Below are positions 14,734 through 23,258 of a stretch of 36,478 nt of DNA, piece by piece (positions within the stretch are counted from its first letter, which is position 1; every line of letters begins with the position of its first letter). Origin of the DNA: Ruminococcaceae bacterium UBA1730 (lineage in GTDB: Bacteria; Bacillota; Clostridia; Oscillospirales; Acutalibacteraceae); assembly GCA_002315935.1 (NCBI GenBank), contig DCII01000069.1:1-36478 (forward strand). The letters run 5' to 3'. Under the pieces are notes generated by a model that was not told the origin of the DNA, searched no databases, and was given only the letters and a program-made list of their open reading frames with translations. The position numbers were made by a program, and so were the translations under genes.

Positions 14734-16563
14734 TTACTGATCGTCAGCTTCCGTATAGTTTGCTTCTGTGTAGCCGTCTCCACCCTGGAAACCGGCATCG
14801 GGACCTGCACCCTGTGCTCCTGCCGCTTCCTGAGCAGCCTTATAAACCTTCTCGGAAACCTCATAGAACTTCTGCGTAAGCTCTTCCTGACGGCTCTTGA
14901 TAAGGTTAATGTCTTCGCCCTTGAGAGCTTCCTTGAGAGCATCAATCTTGGCATTTACTTCTGCCTTTTCATCATCGCTGAACTTATCGCCGTTTTCGCT
15001 CATGAGCTTTTCGCACTGATAAACCATCTGGTCAGCACCGTTTCTTGTGTCAACCTCTTCACGACGCTGTTTGTCTTCCTCCGCAAATCTTTCAGCATCT
15101 GCAACAGCCTTGTCAATGTCGTCCTTGCTCATGTTGCTTGAAGCGGTGATTGAGATTGACTGCTCCTTCTGAGTGCCGAGGTCCTTTGCGGAAACATGAA
15201 CGATACCGTTGGCATCTATATCAAATGTAACTTCAATCTGGGGAACACCTCTGCGAGCGGGCATAATGCCGTCAAGATGGAAAACGCCGAGAGTCTTGTT
15301 ATCCTTTGCAAATTCTCTTTCGCCCTGAAGAACATGAACCTCAACTGAAGGCTGATTATCAACTGCGGTTGAGAAAATCTGGCTCTTTTTAACGGGGATG
15401 GTTGTGTTTCTGTCAATAATTTTTGTGTTTATTCCGCCCATTGTTTCAATGCCGAGTGAAAGCGGAGTAACATCAAGAAGAAGAAGACCCGTAACCTCGC
15501 CGCCGAGAACACCTGCCTGAAGAGCCGCACCCATTGCAACGCATTCATCGGGATTGATGCCCTTGAAGGGTTCTTTGCCGATAAACTTCTTTACTGCATC
15601 CTGAACTGCGGGAATTCTTGATGAACCGCCGACCATAAGAACCTTATCAATTTCGGAAACATTAAGGCCCGAATCATTGATAGCCTGACGAACGGGACCC
15701 ATTGTTGCATCAACAAGGCTTGCGGTAAGCTCATTGAACTTTGCTCTTGTGAGAGTCATTTCAAGATGCTTGGGACCTGTTGCATCAACGGTGATGAAGG
15801 GAAGATTGATGTCTGCTGTTGTGACGCCTGAAAGCTCGATTTTCGCCTTTTCTGCGGCTTCCTTGAGTCTCTGCATAGCCATCTTGTCGCCACGAAGGTC
15901 AATGCCGTTTTCAGCCTTATATGTGCTTGCAAGCCAGTCAATGATTTTCTGGTCGAAGTCATCGCCGCCGAGACGGTTGTTACCTGCCGTTGCAAGAACC
16001 TCCTGAACGCCGTCACCCATTTCGATGATAGAAACATCGAATGTGCCGCCGCCGAGGTCATAAACCATAATCTTCTGGTCTGTTTCCTTATCAATTCCGT
16101 AAGCAAGAGCAGCCGCAGTCGGCTCGTTGATTATTCTCTTAACCTCAAGACCTGCAATTTTACCTGCATCCTTGGTTGCCTGTCTCTGCGAATCGGTGAA
16201 ATATGCAGGAACGGTGATAACAGCTTCCGTAACCTTATCGCCGAGATATGCTTCTGCATCTGTTTTGAGCTTCTGAAGAATCATTGCGGAAATTTCCTGC
16301 GGAGTATATTTCTTATCGTCAACAGCAACCTTATAGTCTGTTCCCATCTGTCTTTTGATTGAAGAAACTGTTCTGTCGGGATTTGTGATAGCCTGCTTCT
16401 TTGCAACCTGACCGACAAGTCTTTCACCTGTTTTGCTGAATGCAACAACCGAAGGAGTTGTTCTTGCACCTTCTGCGTTTGCAATAACTACTGCTTCGCC
16501 GCCTTCAATAACGGATACGCATGAATTTGTTGTACCGAGGTCGATACCTATAACTTTTGCCAT
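14734..16563 (-). CDS. dnaK: chaperone protein DnaK (Hsp70)
   Basis: This is the ATP-dependent chaperone that binds exposed hydrophobic segments, 609 aa, normal for Firmicutes. The nucleotide-binding domain begins IGIDLGTTNSCVSV and contains VYDLGGGTFDVSI and VGGSSRIPAVQ. A linker with LLLDVTPLSLGIETMGG leads to the beta substrate domain, followed by the helical lid and a Gly/Ala-rich tail. AGGAGG precedes ATG 16563. It lies between grpE and dnaJ, the standard order, and is under HrcA/CIRCE control. Nothing odd was seen. Confidence 0.98.
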   Translation of the reverse strand: MAKVIGIDLGTTNSCVSVIEGGEAVVIANAEGARTTPSVVAFSKTGERLVGQVAKKQAITNPDRTVSSIKRQMGTDYKVAVDDKKYTPQEISAMILQKLKTDAEAYLGDKVTEAVITVPAYFTDSQRQATKDAGKIAGLEVKRIINEPTAAALAYGIDKETDQKIMVYDLGGGTFDVSIIEMGDGVQEVLATAGNNRLGGDDFDQKIIDWLASTYKAENGIDLRGDKMAMQRLKEAAEKAKIELSGVTTADINLPFITVDATGPKHLEMTLTRAKFNELTASLVDATMGPVRQAINDSGLNVSEIDKVLMVGGSSRIPAVQDAVKKFIGKEPFKGINPDECVAMGAALQAGVLGGEVTGLLLLDVTPLSLGIETMGGINTKIIDRNTTIPVKKSQIFSTAVDNQPSVEVHVLQGEREFAKDNKTLGVFHLDGIMPARRGVPQIEVTFDIDANGIVHVSAKDLGTQKEQSISITASSNMSKDDIDKAVADAERFAEEDKQRREEVDTRNGADQMVYQCEKLMSENGDKFSDDEKAEVNAKIDALKEALKGEDINLIKSRQEELTQKFYEVSEKVYKAAQEAAGAQGAGPDAGFQGGDGYTEANYTEADDQ

Positions 16564-16596
16564 GATTTTTTCCTCCTGTATAAATAGAAAAATTAT

Positions 16597-17118
16597 TTAT
16601 GAATTAGCAACCTTGACAACGGCATCTCTGATAACCTTGTCATTGAGCTTATAGCCTTTTGTGAACACCTCTGCAATAACATTTTCGCCGAGTGTGTCAT
16701 CATCAACTGTCATTACAGCATTGTGAATATTCGGGTCAAAGGCATCGCCCTTTTCGCCAAAGCCCTCAACCCCCTGCTTCGAGAGAATATTGATGAACTG
16801 ATTGAAAATCATCTCAATTCCCTTCTGATAATCCTCATAGCTTGCTTCCTTGTTTGAAGCCGCTCTCTCAAAATTATCAATAACTGGAAGGATTTCCTTG
16901 ATTACATCAGCCTTTGAGGATGAATAAATATCCTGCTTTTCCTTCTGCGAACGCTTTCTGAAATTATCATATTCGGCATAAAGGCGAAGAAACTGGTCGT
17001 TCTTTTCGTCAAGTGCCTTCTGAAGCTTATTCTCCGCACTCTCTTCCTTTGTTTCCTCAACCTTGGTTTCTTCAACCTGCTCTTCTGTGTTTTCTGTAAC
17101 TTTTTTTTCTTTCTTCAT
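16597..17118 (-). CDS. grpE: nucleotide exchange factor GrpE
   Basis: This protein releases ADP from DnaK; 173 aa. The N-terminal 35 residues are acidic, Glu-rich and likely disordered. A long coiled coil follows (about 30-95, with LRLYAEYDNFRKRSQKEK), then the small beta domain with NPIH-like DPNIHNAVMTVDDD and the terminal GYKLNDKVIRDAVVKV that docks on DnaK. The ribosome site GAGGAG is inside the last codons of hrcA, and the ATG comes 3 nt after its stop, indicating translational coupling. Confidence 0.97.
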   Translation of the reverse strand: MKKEKKVTENTEEQVEETKVEETKEESAENKLQKALDEKNDQFLRLYAEYDNFRKRSQKEKQDIYSSSKADVIKEILPVIDNFERAASNKEASYEDYQKGIEMIFNQFINILSKQGVEGFGEKGDAFDPNIHNAVMTVDDDTLGENVIAEVFTKGYKLNDKVIRDAVVKVANS

Positions 17119-17121
17119 TTC

Positions 17122-18150
17122 TTACTCCTCTAATGCCTGCGTAATAAGTCTGCCGACAAGGTCGGTCAGATATTTAACGCTTGGAATAATATTTTCATAA
17201 TCCATTCGGGTAGGTCCGATAATTCCGATGGTTCCGGAATCACTGCCCCCGACAGAATATTTTGCCACAATTACGCTTGAATTTTCAAGCTGACGGTAAA
17301 TATTTTCCTTACCGATTTTTATATCAACGGGATTTTTGAATCCATTAATAACCGTGGTAAGAGGTTCTTTTTTGCTCAGGAACTCAAGAAGCTGAGTTGC
17401 ATCACTGCCGTAATCCTTATATCCGAAAAGATTTGAACTGCCGCCGAGCATAACCTTTGAATCCGCTGTGCTTCTTGCAAGCTCGCAAACCGCCGCCATA
17501 AGCGGAAGCATCGCAAAAGCATCGCTATCAACCGAAGCGGCAACAGTCTGCATTGAAGCTACACTTATGTCAGATGCCGGATGTCCGATTATCGAGCTTT
17601 GAACAATGTTATAGAACTGCTCGCAAATTCTTGCATTCAGCTCAGTATCAAGCCTGCAAAGCCTGCTTTTGAGAATTCCGTTTGATGTGAGAAGCAGAAG
17701 CATTGCCGTGTGCACTCCGACGGGAACAATATCAATTCTTCTGATTACCATATCCTCGCCGCCGGGAGTTGTTGAAACGCAGGCACATTTTGTAAGATCG
17801 GCAAGCACTTCACCGGCTCTTGCGATGAGTCTTTCAGGGTCTCCTGCCGCAGAAGAAACTCCTGCTTCAATCAGCTTTTTATTGATTTCTCCGATTTCTC
17901 TTGATTTCATCAGATTATCAACATAGTATCTGTAGCCAAGCTGTGACGGCACTCTGCCGGCGGAGGTATGCGGCTGGTCAAGATAACCCATTGCAGAAAG
18001 CTCGCTCATCTCGTTTCGGATGGTTGCAGACGAAACCGACATTCCGGTAGCACAAATCAATCCCTTTGAGCCGACAGGCTCGCCCGTTTTGATATACTGC
18101 TCAACTATAGCGGCAAGAATTTGTTTTTTTCTTTCGCTGAGTTCTCCCAT
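17122..18150 (-). CDS. hrcA: heat-inducible transcription repressor HrcA
   Basis: This is the repressor of class I heat-shock genes, which binds CIRCE and is kept active by GroEL. It is 342 aa from ATG 18150; an in-frame upstream start at 18204 would overlap CIRCE and is rejected. The N-terminal winged helix (about 1-75) includes ERKKQILAAIVEQYI, the recognition section SSATIRNEMSELSAMGYL and HTSAGRVPS. The remainder is the GAF-like dimerisation domain, ending near GIIGPTRMDYENIIP. It is first in the hrcA-grpE-dnaK-dnaJ operon, so it represses itself. AAAGGA lies upstream of the start. Confidence 0.97.
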   Translation of the reverse strand: MGELSERKKQILAAIVEQYIKTGEPVGSKGLICATGMSVSSATIRNEMSELSAMGYLDQPHTSAGRVPSQLGYRYYVDNLMKSREIGEINKKLIEAGVSSAAGDPERLIARAGEVLADLTKCACVSTTPGGEDMVIRRIDIVPVGVHTAMLLLLTSNGILKSRLCRLDTELNARICEQFYNIVQSSIIGHPASDISVASMQTVAASVDSDAFAMLPLMAAVCELARSTADSKVMLGGSSNLFGYKDYGSDATQLLEFLSKKEPLTTVINGFKNPVDIKIGKENIYRQLENSSVIVAKYSVGGSDSGTIGIIGPTRMDYENIIPSVKYLTDLVGRLITQALEE

Positions 18151-18193
18151 TTCACACCATCCTTTCTCCGTTATTCTGCATCGAGTGCCAGAT

Positions 18194-18220
18194 TTAGCAC
18201 TCATTTATTAAGAGTGCTAA
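18194..18220 (-). promoter_or_regulatory. CIRCE operator
   Basis: A perfect CIRCE: TTAGCACTC (18194-18202), nine bases, GAGTGCTAA (18212-18220). It overlaps the expected transcription start of the hrcA operon, so bound HrcA blocks the promoter. In the mRNA it would form a hairpin at the 5' end. Confidence 0.98.
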
Positions 18221-18231
18221 TTACTGCTAAT

Positions 18232-18260
18232 AATATATACCCTCTTTCCATTTTTGTCAA
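18232..18260 (-). promoter_or_regulatory. sigma-A promoter of hrcA-grpE-dnaK-dnaJ
   Basis: On the - strand TTGACA (18255-18260), a 17-bp spacer and TATATT (18232-18237) lie directly upstream of CIRCE, the classical arrangement for class I heat-shock operons. Confidence 0.88.
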
Positions 18261-18292
18261 TAATTTAATTGTAAACACTTTGTTAATTACCA

Positions 18293-18323
18293 TAAAATAA
18301 AAGGCAGAGGTCAACCCTCTGCC
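18293..18323 (-). terminator. intrinsic terminator of the DUF177-rpmF operon
   Basis: An 8-bp GC-rich stem GGCAGAGG (18303-18310) with CCTCTGCC (18316-18323) has a 5-nt loop. On the - strand it is followed by TTTTATTTTA. Confidence 0.88.
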
Positions 18324-18371
18324 ATTTTATTTATCCTTTGGATATTTCCGTGGATTAAAGAGCGAAGCCGA

Positions 18372-18554
18372 TTATGCTTCCTTAACTACGACCTGCTTGC
18401 CGTTATAATAACCGCATTCGGGGCAAAGTCTGTGAGTTCTCTTGAGTTCGCCGCAATTTGAGCACTTCTCAAGCTGGGGAGCGGTCATCTTCCATACGTT
18501 TGAGCGTCTCTTGTCTCTTCTTGCCTTGGAAACTCTTCTCTTGGGTACTGCCAT
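18372..18554 (-). CDS. rpmF: 50S ribosomal protein L32
   Basis: This is the large-subunit ribosomal protein bL32, 60 aa from ATG 18554. GGAGGTG lies eight bases upstream; a start three codons earlier would overlap it and is rejected. The N-terminus is MAVPKRRVSKARRDKRR, family-typical and basic. Four cysteines, C31, C34, C44 and C47, form the zinc-binding type of L32, so the gene is not the C-minus paralogue used under zinc starvation. It follows the DUF177 gene, the usual pairing. Confidence 0.97.
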   Translation of the reverse strand: MAVPKRRVSKARRDKRRSNVWKMTAPQLEKCSNCGELKRTHRLCPECGYYNGKQVVVKEA

Positions 18555-18607
18555 TTTTAGCACCTCCTTAAAAATTTCGCCATTATAAAACCTTTTGGGT
18601 TTATTAA

Positions 18608-19102
18608 CTATTTATCGAGCAACTGCTTAAGAACCGCCAATCTCGGGTCAACTTCCTTTTCACAGTCACATTCGCCATGATTCAGGTCTTTGCCGCAACT
18701 CGGGCAGATTCCTTTGCAATCCTCTTTGCAGAGGAACTTGACGGGAAGGTTGAGGAATATATCCTCAATCACAAGCTCATCAAGGTCAAAGCGAAGCTCG
18801 TTCACAAGCACAAGCTCATCATTGGTATCATCATTGAGGCTCGTGACAAGTGTATGATTGATTTCAGTTGAAAGCGGAACGCTGATAGGCTTTGCACAGC
18901 GGTCACAATCAAGCTCAAGCACAAAATCAGCTTTAGCCTTAAGCTCAACAATGCCTGTTGAATTACAAACACATCCGCTGACCTTGACGGGAGAAGCAAA
19001 CGGCTTTGCTCCGCTTATTTCTTCCTCCGATAAATCAAGCTCATATCCGAATTCTTTTGAAAGACCTTCCGTATTGAATACGGATTCCAAATCAAGAAAC
19101 AT
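18608..19102 (-). CDS. DUF177/YceD-family protein
   Basis: This is a conserved protein of the YceD (DUF177) family, 164 aa, nearly always encoded just before rpmF and linked to ribosome or 23S rRNA metabolism. Start ATG 19102 is chosen because CAGGAG lies eight bases upstream. An in-frame ATG at 19126 coincides with the predicted transcription start and lacks a ribosome site. A CDRC pair is at 66-69, and a Cys-rich C-terminal section with CKEDCKGICPSCGKDLNHGE (125 on) suggests a zinc site, as in Gram-positive members. It is cotranscribed with rpmF; the gap is 53 nt. Confidence 0.92.
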   Translation of the reverse strand: MFLDLESVFNTEGLSKEFGYELDLSEEEISGAKPFASPVKVSGCVCNSTGIVELKAKADFVLELDCDRCAKPISVPLSTEINHTLVTSLNDDTNDELVLVNELRFDLDELVIEDIFLNLPVKFLCKEDCKGICPSCGKDLNHGECDCEKEVDPRLAVLKQLLDK

Positions 19103-19131
19103 AGCTTTCTCCTGAAAATCAAACATTAGAT

Positions 19132-19160
19132 ATTATATAATCATTATATTGATTTGTCAA
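19132..19160 (-). promoter_or_regulatory. consensus promoter of DUF177-rpmF
   Basis: On the - strand a perfect TTGACA (19155-19160), 17-bp spacer and perfect TATAAT (19132-19137). It is one of the two fully consensus promoters in this window, as expected for a ribosomal protein operon. Transcription should start near 19125. Confidence 0.92.
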
Positions 19161-19180
19161 CTGAAATTTTTATTTTAAAT

Positions 19181-19597
19181 TCAGATTTTACTGCAATATT
19201 CGAAAATCGAAACAGGAAGTTCTGATTCATCAGCTGAAATCGTGAAGGTAATATCCTGATTTGCGTCGGTGCTGAGCCTTGCAACCTTCTTAAGGAACTC
19301 TGCAAGAGCTTCAAAATCTTTTCCGCCGATTTTAAGGGTTGCATCAACGAGAACATCCGTGATGTCATGGTCACCTGCGATAATTCCGCAAAGGAAGCCA
19401 TAGAATGCATCATAACCCGAAACGCCATACTGATCTGTTTCAACAAGTCTTGCACGATAGTTTATATCATAAGTAAGAAGTCTTTCTTTCTCAACGCAAA
19501 CGACATTGCCGCTTGACTTTTCAACTGCTGCATTGACGAGGTCGATGAGTTTCTTTGTTTTGCCTGAACCTTTGTTGCCGAGAATAAGATATACCAT
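19181..19597 (-). CDS. small P-loop ATP-binding protein of unknown function
   Basis: This is a conserved small NTPase-like protein of 138 aa from ATG 19597, with CAGGAGG upstream. A longer in-frame reading to 19732 would overlap pgi and has no ribosome site. The N-terminus carries a Walker A motif, GNKGSGKT, at residues 7-14. A strand ending ITDVLVDATLKIGG may hold the Walker B Asp. Similar short proteins in Clostridia are often given names borrowed from PilT, but no pilus motor features are present and I would not use that name. It follows pgi by 31 nt in the same transcript. Function unknown. Confidence 0.85.
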   Translation of the reverse strand: MVYLILGNKGSGKTKKLIDLVNAAVEKSSGNVVCVEKERLLTYDINYRARLVETDQYGVSGYDAFYGFLCGIIAGDHDITDVLVDATLKIGGKDFEALAEFLKKVARLSTDANQDITFTISADESELPVSIFEYCSKI

Positions 19598-19628
19598 AGT
19601 AGTATCCTCCTGAAAAATTTTTGAATGA

Positions 19629-20966
19629 TTATCCGAGCCTTGCTTCGAGAGCGGCCTTTGCGTCTTCGTAGCCGGGTTTGCCGAGAAGAGCAAACATATT
19701 TTTCTTGTAGCTTTCAACACCGGGCTGGTCAAAGGGATTTACGCCGAGAATATAGCCTGAAATTCCGCAGGCTTTCTCAAAGAAGTAAATCATGAAGCCG
19801 AGGTCAAATTCATTCTGCTTATCTATCTCAATGACGATATTGGGAACCTGACCGTCTGTATGAGCAAGGACCGTTCCTTCGAATGCCTTGCGGTTAACGA
19901 AGTGCATGGTCTTGTCTGCAACGAAGTTGAGACCGTCGCCGTTAATATCGTCATATTCGATTACAACATCTGTTTTGGGTTCCTTAACCCAGATTACCGT
20001 TTCAAACAGGCATCTTTCGCCCTGCTGAATATACTGACCGAGCGAATGAAGGTCTGTTGAAAAAATTGCCGATGAAGGATAAAGACCTTTTCCGTCCTTG
20101 CCTTCGCTTTCGCCGAAAAGCTGCTTGAACCATTCGCACCAGAGAGTCATTGAAGGCTCATAAGCGGCGAGCATTTCAACTGCCTTTCCGTCACGATAGA
20201 GCATATTTCTGATTGCGGCATACTTATAACAATCGTTCGTGAGAACATTGTCATCCTTATATGCTTCTCTTGCCGCCGCCGCACCCTGCATGAGAGCATC
20301 AATATCAATTCCCGCAACTGCGATTGGAAGAAGTCCTACGGGAGTAAGAACAGAATATCTGCCGCCGACATCGTCGGGAACAACAAAGGTCTTATATCCC
20401 TCTGCATCTGCAAGAGCTTTGAGAGCACCCTTGCTCTTATCGGTTGTTACATAAATTCTCTTTGCGGCTTCTTCCTTGCCGTATTTCTCTTCCGCAAGCT
20501 TCTTGAAGATGCGGAAGGCAACTGCGGTTTCGGTTGTTGTGCCGGATTTCGAGATAACATTGATTGAGAAATCTCTACCGTCAATAAGACCGATAAGCTC
20601 CGCAACTGCGGTTGAGCTTATTGTGTTACCGCCGAAAAGAATATCGGGGGTATCCTTTTTCATAAGGTTATAATTATTTGATTTGACGAATTCGATAACC
20701 GCTCTTGCACCGAGATATGAACCACCGATTCCGAGAACAACAAGAACCTCTGAATCCTTCTTGATTTTCTCTGCACTCTTCTTTATTTCTTCGAATTCCG
20801 TTTTATCGTAATTGACAGGAAGGTCGAGCCAACCGAGATAATCGCTACCTGCACCCGTGCCCTCATGGAGCAGCTTATGAGCGGCAGAAACCTCTGACTG
20901 CATGGATTTTAGATTTTCTTCGCAGGCATATTTTCCTGCATATTTGAGTTCAAGCTTCAATGACAT
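19629..20966 (-). CDS. pgi: glucose-6-phosphate isomerase
   Basis: This enzyme interconverts glucose 6-phosphate and fructose 6-phosphate in glycolysis and gluconeogenesis. It has 445 aa, the short form usual in Firmicutes. Both SIS halves are present: VLGIGGSYLGARAVIEF near 78-94, and the signature SKSGTTTETAVAFRIFKKL. The second signature region is recognisable as GQYIQQGER and ENTV-like CLFETVIWV. The C-terminal catalytic Lys/His region contains GVNPFDQPGVESYK. The start ATG 20966 has only a weak GGGGT ribosome site. It has its own promoter and is followed by the small P-loop gene. Confidence 0.97.
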   Translation of the reverse strand: MSLKLELKYAGKYACEENLKSMQSEVSAAHKLLHEGTGAGSDYLGWLDLPVNYDKTEFEEIKKSAEKIKKDSEVLVVLGIGGSYLGARAVIEFVKSNNYNLMKKDTPDILFGGNTISSTAVAELIGLIDGRDFSINVISKSGTTTETAVAFRIFKKLAEEKYGKEEAAKRIYVTTDKSKGALKALADAEGYKTFVVPDDVGGRYSVLTPVGLLPIAVAGIDIDALMQGAAAAREAYKDDNVLTNDCYKYAAIRNMLYRDGKAVEMLAAYEPSMTLWCEWFKQLFGESEGKDGKGLYPSSAIFSTDLHSLGQYIQQGERCLFETVIWVKEPKTDVVIEYDDINGDGLNFVADKTMHFVNRKAFEGTVLAHTDGQVPNIVIEIDKQNEFDLGFMIYFFEKACGISGYILGVNPFDQPGVESYKKNMFALLGKPGYEDAKAALEARLG

Positions 20967-21001
20967 TGCCGAAATACCCCGTTGTTTCTGTTTTATCTAT
21001 T

Positions 21002-21030
21002 TTATTTTACCCTATAATTAAGAATTTTGC
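21002..21030 (-). promoter_or_regulatory. promoter of pgi
   Basis: On the - strand TTGCAA (21025-21030), 17-bp spacer and TAAAAT (21002-21007), within the 83-bp gap between the glutamine synthetase stop and pgi. Confidence 0.72.
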
Positions 21031-21049
21031 AACTGTTATTATCAATTTT

Positions 21050-23137
21050 TTACTGAACGCCGTAAATAAGGTCACCATATGAAGGATAAGGCCAGTATTT
21101 TGCCCCTGTTATGCACTCTGCTTCGTCTGCGAATTCACGGAGAGCTTCCATTTCGGGAATGATAACGGACTTAAACGAATCTGCCGCATCGGCTGTTGAA
21201 GCCGCCTTTCCGATTTCTTCAAGAGAAGCCGAAAGTCTTTCTGCCGAAGCAAGCATTGATGCCGAAAGAGAAGAAAGCTTCTTAACCGTTTTCTCTTCGT
21301 ATGTGCAGTCAACCTCTGCAAAAGCATTCTTCTTGAGCATTGCAGTTTCGCCGAGAGCCTTGATATATGCACTGACCGCAGGAAGAATATCCTTGTTGAC
21401 CATATCAATCATCGTAAGAGCTTCGATATTGACGGTCTTGCAGTAATTTTCAAGATAGATTTCGTATCTTGCTTCAAGCTCCGTTCTGCTGAATACCTTA
21501 TGGTTTTCAAACAGAGCAACATTCTTCTCTTTAAGAATATAAGGTAGACAGTCGGGAGTGGTACGCAGATTGAGAAGTCCCCTGCTCTGTGCTTCCTTGA
21601 CCCATTCATCATCATAGCCGTTGCCGTTGAAGATAATCCTTCTGTGGTCCTTGATGGTCTTGACAATGAGCGAATGAAGGGCTTCTTCGAAGTTATCAAC
21701 ATTTTCGAGCCTGTCCGCATAGGATTTGAGCGACTCTGCAACGGCAGTATTGAGAACAATATTTGCACTTGCAATTGAATTTGCAGAGCCGAGCATTCTG
21801 AATTCAAACTTGTTGCCCGTGAACGCAAAGGGAGAAGTTCTGTTTCTGTCTGTTGTGTCCTTTGCAAATCTCGGCATAACGTGAACGCCTACCTTGAGCT
21901 GAACCTTTTCCTTTGCGTCATAAGCGGTTTCGTTTTCGATTGCTTCGAGAATTTCATCAAGCTCTTCGCCGAGGAACATCGAAACAATTGCCGGAGGAGC
22001 TTCGTTTGCACCGAGACGATGGTCATTGCCGGCACTGGCAACCGAAATACGGAGCAGATCCTGATAATCGTCAACCGCCTTGATTACTGCACAGAGGAAG
22101 AGCAGGAACTGAGCATTCTCATACGGCGTTTCGCCCGGTTCAAGAAGATTGACACCGGTTACCGTTGAGATTGACCAGTTATTATGCTTGCCGCTTCCGT
22201 TGACACCTGCGAACGGTTTTTCGTGAAGAAGGCACATCATTCCGTGCTTTTTGGCAACCTTCTGCATAATCTCCATCGTTATCTGGTTATGGTCGGTTGC
22301 TATATTTGTTGTTGAGAATATAGGAGCAAGCTCATGCTGAGCTGGAGCGGCTTCGTTATGCTCCGTCTTTGCAAGCACTCCGAGCTTCCATAATTCTTCG
22401 TTGAGGTCTTTCATATATGCGGCAACTCTTGGCTTGATTGCACCGAAATAATGGTCATCAAGCTCCTGACCCTTGGGAGGCTTTGCTCCGAAAAGGGTTC
22501 TGCCCGTATAGAGAAGGTCTTTTCTCTTATCGTACATATTTTTATCAACAAGGAAATATTCCTGCTCCGCACCGACTGTTGTTTTTACACTCGGATAATC
22601 GTGACCGAAGAGCTTGAGAATGCGAAGAGCCTGCCTGTTGATAGCTTCCATTGAGCGGAGAAGAGGAGTTTTCTGGTCAAGAGCCTCACCGCCGTATGAG
22701 CAGAAGGCGGTGGGAATGCAGAGCACGCCTTCCTTGATGAAGGCATAAGATGTCGGGTCCCATGCGGTATATCCCCTTGCTTCAAAGGTTGCACGAAGAC
22801 CACCGGAGGGGAAGCTCGAAGCATCAGATTCGCCCTTAACAAGCTCCTTGCCGGAGAATTCCATGATAACGGTTCCGTTTTTCGGAGTTATAAAGCTGTC
22901 ATGCTTTTCGGCGGTTATTCCCGTCATAGGCTGGAACCAATGAGTGAAATGAGTTGCTCCCTTCTCCACAGCCCAATCCTTCATTGCGTTTGCAACCTCG
23001 TTGGCTATGGCTATGTCGAGACGCTTTCCGTTGCGGATAGTTCTCTCCATTGCATTATATGTTTCTTCGGGAAGTCTGGCTTTCATTTCCTTATCGTTGA
23101 AAACCATACAGCCGAAATATTCGGGAACGTTTTTCAT
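21050..23137 (-). CDS. glnN: type III glutamine synthetase (GSIII)
   Basis: This ATP-dependent ligase makes glutamine from glutamate and ammonia. It has 695 aa from ATG 23137, the normal length for GSIII, much larger than GSI. Of two close ATGs, 23137 has AGGAG at the right distance; the one at 23143 is too close. The family-specific N-terminus reads NVPEYFGCMVFNDKEMK. Other markers are THWFQPMTG, VGAEQEYFLVD (metal/glutamate residues), FAGVNGSGKHNNWS, ASAGNDHRLGANEAPPAI, and NRTSPFAFTGNKFEFR. GSIII is typical of Bacteroidetes, cyanobacteria and ruminal Clostridia. No PII or ANTAR-type partner gene is adjacent in this window. Its leader contains a terminator hairpin, suggesting attenuation. 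Confidence 0.97.
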   Translation of the reverse strand: MKNVPEYFGCMVFNDKEMKARLPEETYNAMERTIRNGKRLDIAIANEVANAMKDWAVEKGATHFTHWFQPMTGITAEKHDSFITPKNGTVIMEFSGKELVKGESDASSFPSGGLRATFEARGYTAWDPTSYAFIKEGVLCIPTAFCSYGGEALDQKTPLLRSMEAINRQALRILKLFGHDYPSVKTTVGAEQEYFLVDKNMYDKRKDLLYTGRTLFGAKPPKGQELDDHYFGAIKPRVAAYMKDLNEELWKLGVLAKTEHNEAAPAQHELAPIFSTTNIATDHNQITMEIMQKVAKKHGMMCLLHEKPFAGVNGSGKHNNWSISTVTGVNLLEPGETPYENAQFLLFLCAVIKAVDDYQDLLRISVASAGNDHRLGANEAPPAIVSMFLGEELDEILEAIENETAYDAKEKVQLKVGVHVMPRFAKDTTDRNRTSPFAFTGNKFEFRMLGSANSIASANIVLNTAVAESLKSYADRLENVDNFEEALHSLIVKTIKDHRRIIFNGNGYDDEWVKEAQSRGLLNLRTTPDCLPYILKEKNVALFENHKVFSRTELEARYEIYLENYCKTVNIEALTMIDMVNKDILPAVSAYIKALGETAMLKKNAFAEVDCTYEEKTVKKLSSLSASMLASAERLSASLEEIGKAASTADAADSFKSVIIPEMEALREFADEAECITGAKYWPYPSYGDLIYGVQ

Positions 23138-23176
23138 GCTCATTTCTCCTCGTAAAATAATAACACTCCGCTTTAT

Positions 23177-23213
23177 AAAAAAAGCAAAGACACCGTTGAT
23201 ATGGCGTCTCTGC
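23177..23213 (-). terminator. terminator-like hairpin in the GSIII leader
   Basis: On the - strand an 11-bp stem (23203-23213 with 23184-23194, two G-T pairs) and 8-nt loop are followed by seven T. It starts only about 10 nt after the predicted transcription start and about 40 nt before the GSIII start codon. An intrinsic terminator in this place can only make sense as an attenuator or as a very short RNA. Confidence 0.7.
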
Positions 23214-23229
23214 CTTTTAACACATTGAA

Positions 23230-23258
23230 AGTATAAATCCAAATCCGATTAAAGTCAA
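23230..23258 (-). promoter_or_regulatory. promoter of GSIII
   Basis: On the - strand TTGACT (23253-23258), 17-bp spacer and TATACT (23230-23235). Start of transcription is expected near 23223. Confidence 0.8.

Noticed and set aside
14569..15141. 190-aa open frame on the + strand opposite dnaK and dnaJ
   Set aside because: It lies across the dnaK-dnaJ junction in antisense and shows only a Cys/Leu/Phe-rich shadow composition.
18151..18204. N-terminal extension of hrcA to 18204
   Set aside because: It would overlap the CIRCE element, and HrcA proteins align from the inner start MGELSERKKQ.
19141..19180. Terminator after the small P-loop gene
   Set aside because: Only a weak AT-rich hairpin with a bulge is present; not strong enough to list.
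19598..19732. N-terminal extension of the small P-loop protein into pgi
   Set aside because: The extended part is an out-of-frame copy of pgi, while CAGGAGG stands directly before the inner ATG at 19597.
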